From: Ichthyophis bannanicus
Lineage: Eukaryota > Chordata > Amphibia > Gymnophiona > Ichthyophiidae
Assembly: GCA_033557465.1 (NCBI GenBank)
Contig: CM066047.1
Span: forward strand, 7,192,001 to 7,256,000
Direction: 5' to 3'
DNA length: 64,000 nt
A program made the translations under genes and the position numbers. Below, piece after piece: positions 9,531 to 20,540 of the stretch. Every line of letters starts with the position of its first letter. Position 1 is the stretch's first letter. The notes below the pieces were generated by a model. The model was not told where the DNA came from and made no database searches. It was given only the letters and a program-made list of their open reading frames with translations.

Positions 9531-11662
9531 ATTTCTTAATGTCCAGCGGGCTAATATCATGTCTTGAATACAGTAATTAGATTCAGCATAATCGAGCAAG
9601 AACGAATAGTAAAATAAAAAGATTAGTGCAAGTCAGAAAGAGTTACAGCTGAGCCAGAGTGGAATAGGGGAAGGGGAAAGTCCCCCACCCCTGAGAAAAT
9701 CAGGAGAAATATAAACAAATGCATTAACACCCCCTTGGACTGGAAGAGATACTGGTGTTAAATTGTATCTTTTAACATTACCTTCCCCCTTCTTCCCCGT
9801 GGCTCTCAGCATTATAAACCCAAGTAAAGGCTAGTGGCTGACCCCTCTCAGAGGTGCTGCAGGGGTCACAACAACTTCCAAGAGGAGCTGAAGTCCAGGA
9901 GGAAGAATAGAGGATGTGTGCCTTTTATCCAAAACCAAATAAGCAAAAACACTATATGAGAAAAAGAAAGGGACTGGGAAATATCAGGACAAGAAAAAGG
10001 CAGAAAGAGCCCGGCTGTCACTGTTCCTTCGGGGTGCTCCAGATGAGGGTGAAAAAGGAGACTTCAGTGCAACCAAAACAGTCTGTTGTATGATACAGTC
10101 AAAAGGCCATTTCCACGCTCTCTGGTCACAGCACTTAGAGCAGGGGCTTTGCTTTTCCTTTACCCATGTCACCAAATGATGGCGCTAAAGGTCCACCACT
10201 CGAGAGGTGAAGGTTCATTGCCTTCCTCAGTTTGTCCATGCTTTCTACAAGCCCTGAACAAATTAAATGCTCTGTTCATCGTGTAGTGCAATTAAGGGAT
10301 TCTGGCTGATTTAAAAAGGCACATTTACGAGCGTCCGTGTCTTTTAGCCCTTCTCTGTACACAGCCACGTACAGGCCGTGACATTAGATCTGTGTAGATT
10401 GTAGATAATATGCACTTACTGGCGGCCACCTGCCCTTTGCTACATTGAATAAATTAAACTGGCAGTACCTGGCATTCAGGTTATGTTACATTGGCAGATT
10501 TTACCCTCAGAACAAGCCAATTTCTGTCTAAGAAATCAGCCTTCAAGTCTGTAGCAGACCCTGTTTCTCCCGCCCTCCAGTCTCCAGTGCGCACGCTTTG
10601 TTCTGCTTTCCAGAGATGTTCCATTCATTCATCAGCTTCCGGCAGAGACTGTCTATTTCAGAGGTCTCCCTGGACGTCTCCCTGTGCAGAGCTCACAGTT
10701 CGCCCTGGCCCCTTTGCTGAAATACTCTTTACAAGTTACTAAGATTTTATCCTAGAGTGTGGGGTGGGAGGATTGGGCTTCTGTGCAGAATATGGTGAGA
10801 AGACAAAATGTGGATCTTAGTGGAAGGAATCTCCTTTATACCACCATGTGCCACGATTCATCACATCTTCCCATTCTCAGGCCTATGATGTCTAAGCGAA
10901 ACTGTGGCCAGGCTCCTGTGCTTAACCTTAGCACTACTACAGACCGAGAGGCCTGGCCTCACTTTCACAGGCCCTGCATCATTGCAGTTCAGCCCTTTAC
11001 ACTGTTAATGGTCTTTCTGCTGTTTTATAGCTCTCCAGCAGCTAAGTATGTCCCTCCCACCTCAGGCCAATATACAAGCGCTATCATCATTGAGATACAG
11101 ACTGAGACGCTATCTCTGCCTTTCTTACAGCCTCCATCAGGTTTAGGGATGAAGTCGAACTCCACTTAGGGTGATTTTAAGTATTTGAGTGACACCAGAG
11201 GAATTCCTTCTAAGAAATCAGGCACCTATTTGGCAGTTCACTGCCTATTGTTAGGTCCTGCTCATCCCCCAGGAATATAGATGAGTTTCGTGAAATTACC
11301 ATAGGCACTGTGAGTTTTGAAGAATGAAAGCACCTTCCCCTCCCCCAGGACTGACATTCTTCACTTTCTACTGCCAGCCTGGGGATTTCTCACTCCTCGT
11401 TCCAGCAATTAATAATTACCACAAAGAATGGAGAAAATAACGAAAGAAAATAATTAATAGTGTGTTGATGTTCTGTCTTCAATGTTTCTGTAATGCGTGT
11501 TACATTTAGAAAAAGTGCCCAGAGTTAATGATACACTACTGTGCATAGGAACTGCGCTGCTCCGCAACCAAAACCCACATCATTCCACTGTGAAACTCAA
11601 TCTCACAGCATCAGATTTGACTTCCAGTGGGAATTTAATAGGTAACGAGAGCTTAAAAATAA
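9531..11662. other. Unassigned intergenic or intronic sequence
   Basis: About 2.1 kb of mixed composition with no repeat I recognise. The longest ORF (10759-11169, 136 codons) has no domain pattern and no splice context I can defend. No stable hairpin or tandem repeat stands out. Confidence 0.3.
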
Positions 11663-12157
11663 GGGGGTCCTTTTACTAAGCCCTGCTAGCCAGTAACTGC
11701 TAGTAACTGGCTGCAATGACTGCCGACATGTAGCAACTACTCAAACGCATGTGAACCGGCGCTCGCCCGCTAATGTGGGGCGTGGTGTGGGACGCATATT
11801 CGCACGTCAGCAACGTTAGCATGGCAATCAGCACGGGTTCACCTAAGGATTCCTCTTTGGGTATCAGGTGCACCCCCATTAACTGCGCTGCATATTAACA
11901 TGCCCAGTCACACATTAAGTGCTGGGAACATGCTGATCACCCCCCCCCCCCCCAACTTAACATGCGCTACAAATGCAGGTAGTAGAGACAAAGACTGTTT
12001 CTGAATTCAAGAAAACATGGGACAAACGCAGATCTTGAAAGGAAAAAAAGGCACTGTAGCAGTTGATATAGAAGGCAGACTGGGCTGGCCGAATGGTCTT
12101 TATCCTCTGTCATGTTTCTATGTTTTTAGCCTTAGCAGGATTTAGTAAAAGGTCCCC
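11663..12157. mobile_element. Harbinger-like MITE (TSD TAA)
   Basis: The left end gggggtccttttactaag and the reverse complement of the right end (ggggaccttttactaaat) form terminal inverted repeats. TAA flanks both sides (11660-11662, 12158-12160). The terminal words and the three-base duplication resemble the palindromic MITE at 2496-2623. A CR1-B 3' end (11980-12124) lies inside, so this MITE predates that insertion. Confidence 0.7.
11980..12124 (+). mobile_element. CR1-B 3' end inside a MITE
   Basis: Sequence equivalent to the CR1-B tail: gactgggctggccgaatgg, tctttatcctctgtcatg, then tttctatgttt. Only the 3' UTR is present. The inverted-repeat element resumes directly after it. Confidence 0.65.
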
Positions 12158-12656
12158 TAAATATGGGTGTCAAATGCACCAACGAAAACAAGGTTTCTGG
12201 CACAGCCTGTTGCAGTCGGATAACACCACATCCCCGAGGCACAGCAAATGCTCTGCTTGGGGGATGTATCAGCACAAAGAGCCAGCAGCAGAAGTGGCTG
12301 AAAGGTTTTATGTGATTTGGTGAAAATTTGAATTTGAAAATGAGTTTACTTTTATCAAGACAAAACCAAAATAAGCCATAAATCCATTACATTTAATTGT
12401 TATCTCAACATTTACTATGAAGACTTACATGAAAATAAAACATTTACAAATTTAATGACCTATTAGGCTCGGTTAGAGATTCTCCTCAGGCCTTGTCTCC
12501 CGTAATAGGATCATATGATGAAATTTGCAAAACTAAACCTACTGCTATTGCATATTAAGGGGTAAATTTTACAAAGCACTTTCATGAGTACAACATGTTT
12601 TACAAGCAGAGAATGGCTCTTAGAAACGAATACAGGGATAAAGATATATCAAAAGT
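12158..12656. other. Unassigned, AT-rich
   Basis: Half a kilobase with no ORF of note and no recognised repeat. Nothing I can support. Confidence 0.3.
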
Positions 12657-13970
12657 AGGTTATTATTTATTACACTTCTATATCGCACAACTAAAAAAAC
12701 ACTCGTGATTTACATAATAAACGTACAATACAGCAGCATAACAACAGCAAAGTAGAATTACTTCCTCACAATTCCCCCCAAAACGCTTGCCTAAACAAGT
12801 TTTCAACTGAACCCTAAAGGACTTAAGGTCAGCCTCCGTCCACAACTGAAGTAGAAGGGAATTCCAGAGCACTGGTGCCTGATCCTAAACTACTCGGAGC
12901 CAGCACCTTGTCCCCTGGATATCTCTCAAACCTGGGAGGATCAATAACCCTGAGTCCACAGACCACAAGGCCAGACTGGGAACATATCGTTGCACAAGCC
13001 GTTGCATATAAGCTGGTTCCAGGTCATGCAGTGATTTAAATACCAAGATGAGGAACTTAAACTGAACCCGGAATGACACAGGCAACCCATGTAGCTCCCT
13101 CACAATAGGAGTAACATGATCAAACTTACCTAGTTCCTTCATAATTGTGGCCACGGTGTTTTGCACCAGTTACAACTGAGCCAACTCCCTCACGGGTAGA
13201 CCCAGAAGCAAAGAGTTACAATTATAATCTGTCCAGGGAAGCATCAAGACCCTTGTTACTAGCACCAACTGCCCTGCAGAAAGGTAAGGGCACAATGCAC
13301 GGAGCATCTGTAAAACCCCAGAGATCTTATCATGCATAGGCCAAAGAGCTATCCTGTCACACCCCCAAACTGTGACAAAGACTTGAAAATTCATGGATTC
13401 CACCTCCTTCCCCATCAGAAAGAGCATCAATAGAGCTACTGGGTGATAACCACAGGAGCTCCATCTTCTGTAAATTCAAATTAAGAAGCATCTGAGTGAC
13501 GCCCTCCTGCAAGGTGGAAATACACCCCTTAATCCTCCCAGCCACATCAGCCTCACTTGGGGATATAGAGAGTAACACTTGTACATCATCCACGTAATAT
13601 AGAATTACAACGCCATACTCCTCATCTAAGAGCAAAGCAGCAGTATATAAACATTAAACAAAAGTGGCAAGAGGATGGAGCCCTGAGGGACCCCACACTC
13701 AATCTCCCAGACCTCCAACAAATGCTCTGTTCCATTCCTACCAAAAAGAAGAGAACCACTGGTGAACCTTCCCCCCTCCTCAACCCACACCTGAAAGACG
13801 ATCCAGCAGAAGCCTCAGTTCAACCATGTCAAACGCAGCCCCAGCATCCAGTTGTAAAAGCACCCCTCAGAACCACCATCAAACATAACATGGATATCAT
13901 CCACAAGGGCTCTAAGCAAGGTTTCTGTCATGGCAGTTTCTCCAAATGGGCGAGGTTTGTGCATGAACCT
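12657..13970 (-). mobile_element. L2-related LINE (family C), minus strand
   Basis: A decayed minus-strand LINE. The C-terminus at 13166-12885 reads FDHVTPIVRELHGLPVSFRV and then SGLLILPGLRD, the pattern after the RT in L2-like elements. RT motif B is near 13690 (CGVPQGSILLPLLFNVY), and motif C near 13585 reads YYVDDV. Remains of motif A are near 13840. The 3' end with tatttattacac lies at 12657. Its wording differs from families A and B here, so I treat it as a separate lineage. Several frameshifts make it inactive. Confidence 0.75.
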
Positions 13971-13974
13971 CGTT

Positions 13975-15925
13975 TCTAAGCCAGGGTATGCGGAGTATGA
14001 TCTCAGTCTCTCAGATTTACTGCTAATACTCAGCAGAGTACTTGCTTCGTGCCAGAAAGCCTCCCTTTGGAGTTCGTAAGATGTATCATGTAGGGGTAAT
14101 CTATCAAGGTGGGCTTCAAAATTCCTCTTAATTAGGCCTGTGGCACCCAACATGATGGGAAATAACTCAGTATCTTTCTGTTACATTTTCTTGGTCTCCA
14201 ACTGCATTTCTTGGTACTTGAATATCTCTCCCTCTTAATGTGATTCACAGAGTATTTGCTTGGAACTGACACCCCTATAATCAATGCCATTCTGAGGTCT
14301 TTCTCCTTTACCACTATATCCAGTTTCCTCCCATCCGGCTTTTTATCAGTTGGAATGGTAGTATCCCCGGTGATCATAACCTCCTCATTCTCTGTAATTC
14401 GTTTAGGGTCATGGTCCTAGTGCTTTTCAGGCACAAGTGATATTATAGTGCTTACAGAGTTTTCAATGGTTAAGATGTGATACTTTATTGTGCCTTTCTG
14501 TATAGGAATTTTCTGCCACCAAAACTTAACAGCCAGTTATGAGGTGAGTCACTGTTTCCAGCTCTTTCCCATGTAATCGACATATGTCTGTTTTGCCTGT
14601 TTTATCAATGCTTGCCGTAAACCATCTCATCCATAAGCCACTGTCCTGGGTTGCAACTATCAACCTCTAATCCTTTGGTTTCAGTTCACCTCTCCTTAAC
14701 CATTCATGTGTCCGTTCTTAATCGACAAAGGGTTCCTGGAGTAACACTCTGTATTTCCCACTGTATTTGTGCATTTTCCACTTGTTTTTCCTTGTTTTCT
14801 TATCTAATTCTTTGAAGAGTTTCTTCGCTTGTTTTGAAAGTTCTGTTGCTTCCTTTCCTGTGCATGCTTGTAGATTCTCACTCATTCCTTCCAGGTGTCG
14901 GAACACCTGTCCAAGTTTGATGATGGAGACAGATTCCGGACATTTACTTTCATATTTCAGCACTTTCTGCGTATTTGGATCTGATGATGCAGTTAGGTAG
15001 GCCTGGTGGCCTATGATAGTAGCTCTGTATGTCTAATCAATCTCTATGAGGCCTAGCTCTCCTTCAGCTCTAGGGATGTACAGTCATAACATACACTGAT
15101 TCTTGTAAATTACCTCATCATACATCCAGCTTTTCAAGATCTTTGAGGCCACTCCACAACCCCAAAGCTTTATGAGAGTATAGGAATTGCCAGCTGATTG
15201 ATGGCTTGTATCTTATTCTGTGATGTTATAGCACTTTTCAATAATGATTTTAATCTCCTATAGTATTCTTTACTGATCCTTTCTCTCAATAATTTCTGCT
15301 TGAGTGTCATTCTGAGATACGTATATACGCCTTCCTGTTCGAGGTCCTTGATGTCACAGCCTTCAGCCAGGGAGATGTTTTTCATTTTGCTCAATTTTCC
15401 ACTAAAAAATGTGCCTTAGCACATTTGTCAAGGTCAAAAGTCATCCTGATGTCATCAGAAGAGCTTTTCACCACATGGCGTTGCTCTGCTAATTGTTGGT
15501 CACGGAACTGTAGAGCGTCAGATCATCTACAAATAATAAATGGGATGTTGTTTCTGGGTTCTTACCTTCTTTAGGATTCCAGCTAAATCTGTATCCCAAA
15601 GAATTGATGAGAGTACTCATTGGATTATGCGCCACACAAAACAGATGAGGTGACAGGGAATCCCCCTGAAATATTCCTCTCTGGATCTTAATGTTAGGAA
15701 TAATGTACTGATCATCTTCATATTGTCATTGTGAACTTAATGTACTCTATCAAACCAAGATTTATTTTATTCATTTCAAGGCTATTTATTATCCAAGAGT
15801 GTGGGATGCTGTCAAAAGCTTTCTTATAATCAATCCATGCTATACTGAGATTTCTACTTTTCTTAGCACCAGCCATGATGGCCTTATTCAACATTAAAAT
15901 AAAATCAAAAACTCTTTATGTTGAC
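13975..15925 (-). pseudogene. LINE reverse transcriptase, R2/R4-group-like
   Basis: Reading 15925 to 13975 on the minus strand: AWIDYKKAFDSIPHSWI (RT motif A, near 15830), GIFQGDSLSPHLF-like motif B (some frame breaks, near 15675), LLFVDDLTLYSSVT (motif C with intact VDD, near 15525), and a thumb region LLRERISKEYYRRLKSLLKS at 15394-15170. A Zn-knuckle-like CRLHGKELETVTHLITGC follows near 14560, then a C-terminal stretch TGLIKRNFEAHLDRLPLHD. The QGDSLSP motif and Cys/His knuckle after the RT are unlike CR1 or L2. I assign it tentatively to the R2/R4-type LINEs. It is disrupted throughout. Confidence 0.6.
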
Positions 15926-16180
15926 AAGAAAAAAATATAAACCTAAACAAAACACCAACTTGATACCACAAAACACAACAGCACATAGAACACAGTCCCT
16001 TCAATGAGAGGAAAAAGACCTCAGCATCCCTCAGAGCCAAACATGACCCAAAACAATAGAGGGAGAGCTAACCAGAATATGACAGTTAAGACTGGTAAAA
16101 GCTCAATACCTCAATGGTCTAAAAAACCTCTCTGATAAGTGAAACCCTTTCTAGTTATATACGTGTGCAACAAGAACATT
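15893..16180 (-). repeat. Left arm of a 288-bp inverted repeat
   Basis: The reverse complement of this segment matches 18034-18321 over its full length with no obvious net gaps and roughly nine of ten bases identical in the stretches I compared. Landmarks are ctctttatgttgacaag, gcacatagaacacag and tgtgcaacaagaacatt. Its first bases overlap the 5' edge of the R2/R4-like LINE. Confidence 0.8.
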
Positions 16181-16899
16181 GCAAAGCTTCATTGTTCTAA
16201 GTTTTTCTCTGTGGTTTATTTGAGTTTCTGGCTACATATAATCAGCTGTTTGCTGGCTGTGTAGGCATAATTCCATAGGCTGGTTTTGCATATTGAATTC
16301 GGTATGGCTTTCCTGTTCCAGAATGGATATTGCTGTCAGTTTCATTGAGGTCCGTTTTTTTCTGAAGGAGATTGTGGCCTCGTTCTGACTAATGACGTCA
16401 ACGGGTGTTTCCTTTAATAGGACGCATGCTCGACATCTTACTCTCTCTTAGCTAGGCATGCCATTGCATTGTTTGACGGACACGAGTATTCCCGAGTTCT
16501 GTAAATACCTAATTAGATCTTCATATACCTGTATATTTTTGCTGCTTGTGCACTGATACCACATGGGGAGGAGTATTGCTCACATTCATTTGGTCTTTTT
16601 CAGCTGTTCTTGCATCGTCGGGTTCCCTGTGAAACACCCAGTGTCAGGATTCTGACAGGACATATTCAAGTTGCATACACTTGAATATCTGGGGTTCAGA
16701 AGATGTTTGGACATACTAAGCTAAGTGCATGCAGAAGACTATGGGGGTCATTCAGTACAGTGAATAGCAGGGACGGATGTCTGAATTGGACGTCCATCCC
16801 TGCTATTCTCTTCCCTGCCGGCCCCGGTTAATGCTTCCCAGTACGAACAGCTCATTTGCAGCATGGGGAGCTTAGATGGGGGCAGGAGGGGGCATGTCT
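16181..16899. other. Unassigned, includes a possible TIR-type repeat end
   Basis: Mostly unassigned. From 16742, gggggtcattcagtac with an inverted gacggatgtctgaattgg/gacgtccatccc pair resembles 24915-24985 (cattccaagatgcg, ggatggatgtccc, cgtccatcccc). It is therefore probably another dispersed non-autonomous element. Confidence 0.35.
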
Positions 16900-17564
16900 G
16901 GAACACTCTGGAACCATCTGCCGCCAGAGTTACGAGCCAGCAAAGACCTAACTGACTTTAGGAAAAACCTCAAGACTTATTTGTTTCAGAGTCATTTCAA
17001 TTTGTTTTAAGCCCAAAGCTTAAGATTATTCACCGCAATAATCCATTGCATACCTATGTACACCTGATAGTTTATGTAAATTTATATTTGGTTTTGTGTA
17101 TACTGGTTATTTGTATATATGTACATATTCCACATCAGTGTATTTATGTAAACAGTGCCCCTTATACCCAAAGGTATGAGTATACATGTATCCAGATATA
17201 CATGTATACGGATATACTTATACTTATACAGATATACTTATTTACACCACTTGTGTGATGTGCCTACCCTCCGAATCAACCTATGCGCGCCCCTAATTCT
17301 ACTGTATTTATTACTCTTGAATTTGTTTTGTGTATACTGGTTATTTGTATATATGTACATATTCCACATCAGTGTATTTATGTAAACAATGCCCCTTATA
17401 CCCACTTGTGTGATGTGATGTGCCTACCCTCCGAATCAACCTATGCGCGCCCCAAATTCTACTGTACTGATTTGACAGTTCTCTTATTGTAATCGGACCG
17501 CTGCTGATCGCTGGAAGCAGCGGTATATAAATGTTTGCTAAATAAATAAATAAATAAATAAATG
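16900..17564 (+). mobile_element. L2-clade LINE 3' part with tandem duplication
   Basis: 16903-17020 encodes an L2 C-terminus (a WNxL..PPELRASKDLTDFRKNLKT pattern, frame-broken). The 3' UTR follows and ends with the gctgctgatcgctggaagcagc hairpin, ggtatataaatg and an AAAT repeat (17546-17564), as in other L2-A copies. An imperfect duplication occupies 17091-17470. Confidence 0.75.
17091..17470 (+). repeat. Tandem duplication within L2 3' UTR
   Basis: 17091-17165 recurs at 17326-17400 almost unchanged (tgtatactggttatttgtat, then catattccacatcagtg). 17249-17305 recurs at 17405-17465 (gatgtgcctaccctccgaat). The first unit has an extra stretch of ATACAT-rich bases of about 78 bp that is missing from the second. 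Confidence 0.85.
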
Positions 17565-17720
17565 TCCGAGACAGAGCGAGGGCGGGGCATGGGCAGGTTG
17601 TGACCCCGGATGTACAGGGCTGACCTGCATGTTTGGGCCTTAGACCCAATTCTGATCCCACGGATCTACCTCTGGGCATCCCGCTTCTGCTTGGCGGCAC
17701 AAGGGGCTGGACGGCCAGGT
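17565..17720. mobile_element. Fragment of the GC-rich dispersed element
   Basis: It contains gggcggggcatgggcagg and ccccggatgtacagggc, closely matching 25800-25865 and the motifs in 1769-2325. It abuts the AAAT tail of the L2 copy. No full ends are visible. Confidence 0.5.
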
Positions 17721-18033
17721 CAGAATGTGCCTCTATGTGTATATTTTGTGTTCATTCTGCTTAATTAACAGCGTGGACGTGACTATGATTGTTCAACGTA
17801 GGTGCTTTTATGTGTGCTGCATTTCTTCAAGCAGAGACGCGATCTGTGCGTATGAATGCAGGACTATGTTTGGTTTGTTCACTGCACTAGTTTTATTGCA
17901 CACATTGAATATACTGAACAAAGGACTGCATTTTGCCACACATATTGTATGGGGATCTGCAGAGGTCTATTTTCTGTGCTTTTGAAAACTTCTTTTTTGG
18001 ACATATCATCATACTAATTGGTGGAAGATTTTG
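17721..18033. other. Unassigned between repeats
   Basis: About 310 bp lying inside the inverted-repeat interval. A short ORF (17725-17985) has no recognisable content. If the 15893-18321 unit is one element, this would be internal sequence. Confidence 0.25.
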
Positions 18034-18321
18034 AATGTTCTTGTTGCACATGTATATAGCTAGAAAGGGTTTCACCTATCAGAGAGGTTTTTTAGACCAT
18101 TGATGTATCGAGCTTTTAGCAGTCTTAACTGTCATATTCTGGTTAACTCACCCTCTATTGTTTTGGGTCATGTTTGGCTCTGAGGGATGCTGAGGTCTTT
18201 TTCCTCTCATTGAAGGGACTGTGTTCTATGCGCTGTTGTGTTTTGTGGTATCAAGTTGGTATTTTGTTTAGGTTTATATTTTTTCTTGTCAACATAAAGA
18301 GTTTTTATTTTATTTTAGATG
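18034..18321 (+). repeat. Right arm of a 288-bp inverted repeat
   Basis: This is the partner of 15893-16180 in opposite orientation: aatgttcttgttgcacatg at the inner side and agagtttttattttatttt at the outer side. The 1.85 kb between the arms contains an L2 3' end and a GC-rich fragment, so the interval itself has collected insertions. Confidence 0.8.
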
Positions 18322-18384
18322 GTCATTGGACTCCTTGTGAGGACTGATAGTATTTTATAGGTTCACTTATTCAACATTAGCCAT

Positions 18385-18640
18385 CCCAGGGTTTACCAAG
18401 GTTCACCTGCAGCGCTGGCGAGCACAGGGTTTTTTCTCTGGCAGCCCCAACTCTTTGGAATGCATTCGCCTTGTCCATGGAGATGGCTCCATTAACATTC
18501 TGGAGGCTGCTGAAGACCTCGCTCTTTCTAACAGAATGATAGGGTTGGTTGGGGGGTAACAGGTAGCATGGCAAGGAAGATGTTGGTCCACAGGGGCAGT
18601 AGTTGGCAGAAGTTGTCTCTTAGTGTATTGTATTTTATTT
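18385..18640 (+). mobile_element. L2-clade C-terminal fragment
   Basis: One frame reads SLAAPTLWNAFALSMEMAPL and then RLLKTSLF, the AAPxLWN...LKTxLF pattern that ends L2-clade ORFs. No other part of the LINE is preserved. Confidence 0.55.
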
Positions 18641-18654
18641 TATCTTAATTTTTT

Positions 18655-19032
18655 ATTTTAACCCCATCAGCCCTCCTCCAGTCTTAACCCCCCCATCAGC
18701 CCATTTCCAGTCCTAGCCCCCCATAGCCCATTACCAGTCCTAACCCCCCTAACAGCCCACCTCAAGTCCTAACCCCTCCCCATCAGCCCATTTCCTGTCC
18801 TAGCCCCCATAGCCCATTACCAGTCCTAAACCCCCCCAACAGCCCACAGCCCATTACCAGTCCTAACCCCATCAGCCCACCTCCAGTCTTAACCCCCCCA
18901 GCCCATTTCCAGTCCTAGCCCCCCCATAGCCCATTACCAGTCCTAACCCCCCCCCCATCAACCCACAGGCCACCTCAAGTCAAGTCCAAACCCCCCCCAT
19001 AGCCCATTACCAGTCCTAAACCCCCCCCCCCC
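18655..19032. repeat. Minisatellite, unit like cagcccatttccagtcctaa
   Basis: A run of about fourteen imperfect units alternating catcagcccatttccagtcc and atagcccattaccagtcc, separated by variable C runs. Unit length is about 24-30 bp. The same unit forms the array at 62925-63590. Confidence 0.9.
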
Positions 19033-19044
19033 TCGGCTCAAGGA

Positions 19045-19366
19045 AAATTAAAAAAAAAAAAAAAAAAGCTGGCTGCTACCGCGGCAACGGCAGAATGGAG
19101 TGTCCCGCGGGGCCCCCTCTGCCCGGCTGAGTCCCTCCCTCTGCGATGGCTGAGCCCCTCTGTGCCGGCTTTCAGATTCGCGTAGGGAGAGTGTCTCCCT
19201 CGCGTCTTTGTTAAGCCCGCAGGGGCTGATGGGAAATTTCCCATCTGCCCCTGCAGGCTTAACAGAGACGCGAGGGAGACACTCTCCCTTCGCGAAGCTG
19301 AAAGCCGGCACAGAGGGGCTCAGCGGCAGTGGTAGCAGCCAGCTTTTTTTTTTTTTTAATTTAATT
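19045..19366. repeat. Long GC-rich palindrome flanked by A/T runs
   Basis: Arms begin with A-rich then agctggctgctacc on the left, and end with ggtagcagccagct then T-rich on the right. The centre is gatgggaaatttcccatc near 19230. The left arm carries about 70 extra bases. A single strand could form a very stable hairpin. Confidence 0.85.
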
Positions 19367-19739
19367 TTGAAAAAAAGCAGAATGTTCTTTGCACAGGGCC
19401 CCCTGAAACGCGGGGCCCTGTGCAAAAAACATTCTTGCTCAATGGACGGGCCGGCCCTGCCCTGACCAGCATGTTCCCAACAGTTACGGGCCTTTAAGCA
19501 CAGATAACAGCACTTCTAAGCACACTTATTACTGCCGCAAAACACAATAAAGAGATGGCAAAGGAAAAGCTAGTGCACAATTAATGCCGAGTATTTAAAT
19601 GTATTTAAATTAAAGGCAAATGAGCAGTGCATAATAAAATGCCTGTGGCCAATAGAGAGAAGCACAGAGAGGATTTCACAGCCAGCACCAGTATCTCCAC
19701 GCCTGCGTCACTAGTGCCTTAAACATCTAGCGCGTGCCG

Positions 19740-20540
19740 CCATCAGGTGCTTCCCTGCTGCCTGGATCATCTGAGGAGAAAGGTCAAAGATAATCCAAGC
19801 ATCTGGGAAAGTCCCTGATGCCATCAAAATACTGTTAGGGGGGGCCACTGCCCCCAACAGAAAGCAAATCCCAAGCGGCCCAGTGGCCCCGATCCCCCCA
19901 CCTGTCCAAGTAAAAATAATCCCTGGTGGCCCAGCAACCTGAACCACCCACCCCCAACCTACTAAAAATAAACCTGGTGGCCCAACAGCCTCGAACCCCC
20001 CACCCCCCCAACTCAAAATAACCCTGGAACCCAGCAGTCCCAAACCCCCCACCCTCCCACCCGGTACCTTTACAAACAAGTGAGATGCATTGGGTGGTAT
20101 CAGACTGCCATATAAGGCATTTTCTATATGGTAGTCTGATCCCACCCAGGATGCAGTGCATGGGGCCAGGTGCCACCATTTTTCAAGATGGCAGTTCAAG
20201 ATATTTGTGGTTGGGTGGGTGAGGGGATCGTGGCCGCTAGGCTACCAGGGATTTGCTTTCTGTCAGGTGCACTAGCACCCCAATGGTATTTTGATAGCAT
20301 CGGGGACTTTCCTTGATGCCTGGATCATCTCCAGGCATCGGAGAAAGCCCCCGATGGCATCAAAATACTGTCGGGGTTCATATGCAAATTAGCCATGCAG
20401 TGCCCCTATTTCTGGAAGAGCATGCCAAACTTGCGCCGACTTCTATGCATGTGTGTGTGTGGTTTGATCTCCCAGTTTAACGCTGCCATTTGCAGAAAGT
20501 TTAACAAATGGCTAATGCATGGCTAATTTGCATATGAGCA
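19740..20540. mobile_element. Foldback-type repeat, copy 1
   Basis: It contains repeated and inverted copies of a core (gatgccatcaaaatactgt; inverted at 20286 as tattttgatagcatcgggg). A central hairpin at 20087-20140 (atcagactgccatataaggc / atatggtagtctgat) and a terminal 21-bp inverted pair (catatgcaaattagccatgc at 20378 and its complement near 20513) are also present. The layout matches 52640-53775. No credible ORF is present. Confidence 0.65.

Larger units (their letters stand above)
18655..19455. mobile_element. Composite minisatellite-palindrome element, copy 1
   Basis: Three parts in order: a CCCC-rich minisatellite (18655-19032), a long palindrome (19045-19366), and a terminal segment with gggccctgtgcaaaaaac and a cggccctg end. 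The same order recurs at 62885-63940. The right end ...gggccggccctg resembles hAT-type terminal repeats in this window (39307-39482), so it may be a non-autonomous hAT-like element. No left terminus is identified. Confidence 0.55.

Noticed and set aside
10759..11169. 136-codon ORF as a host exon
   Set aside because: No recognisable domain, no splice-site support, and composition like surrounding DNA.
19048..19465. ORFs of 68-125 codons on both strands near 19.0-19.5 kb
   Set aside because: They are mirrored frames through a palindrome with homopolymer runs. No independent coding signal.
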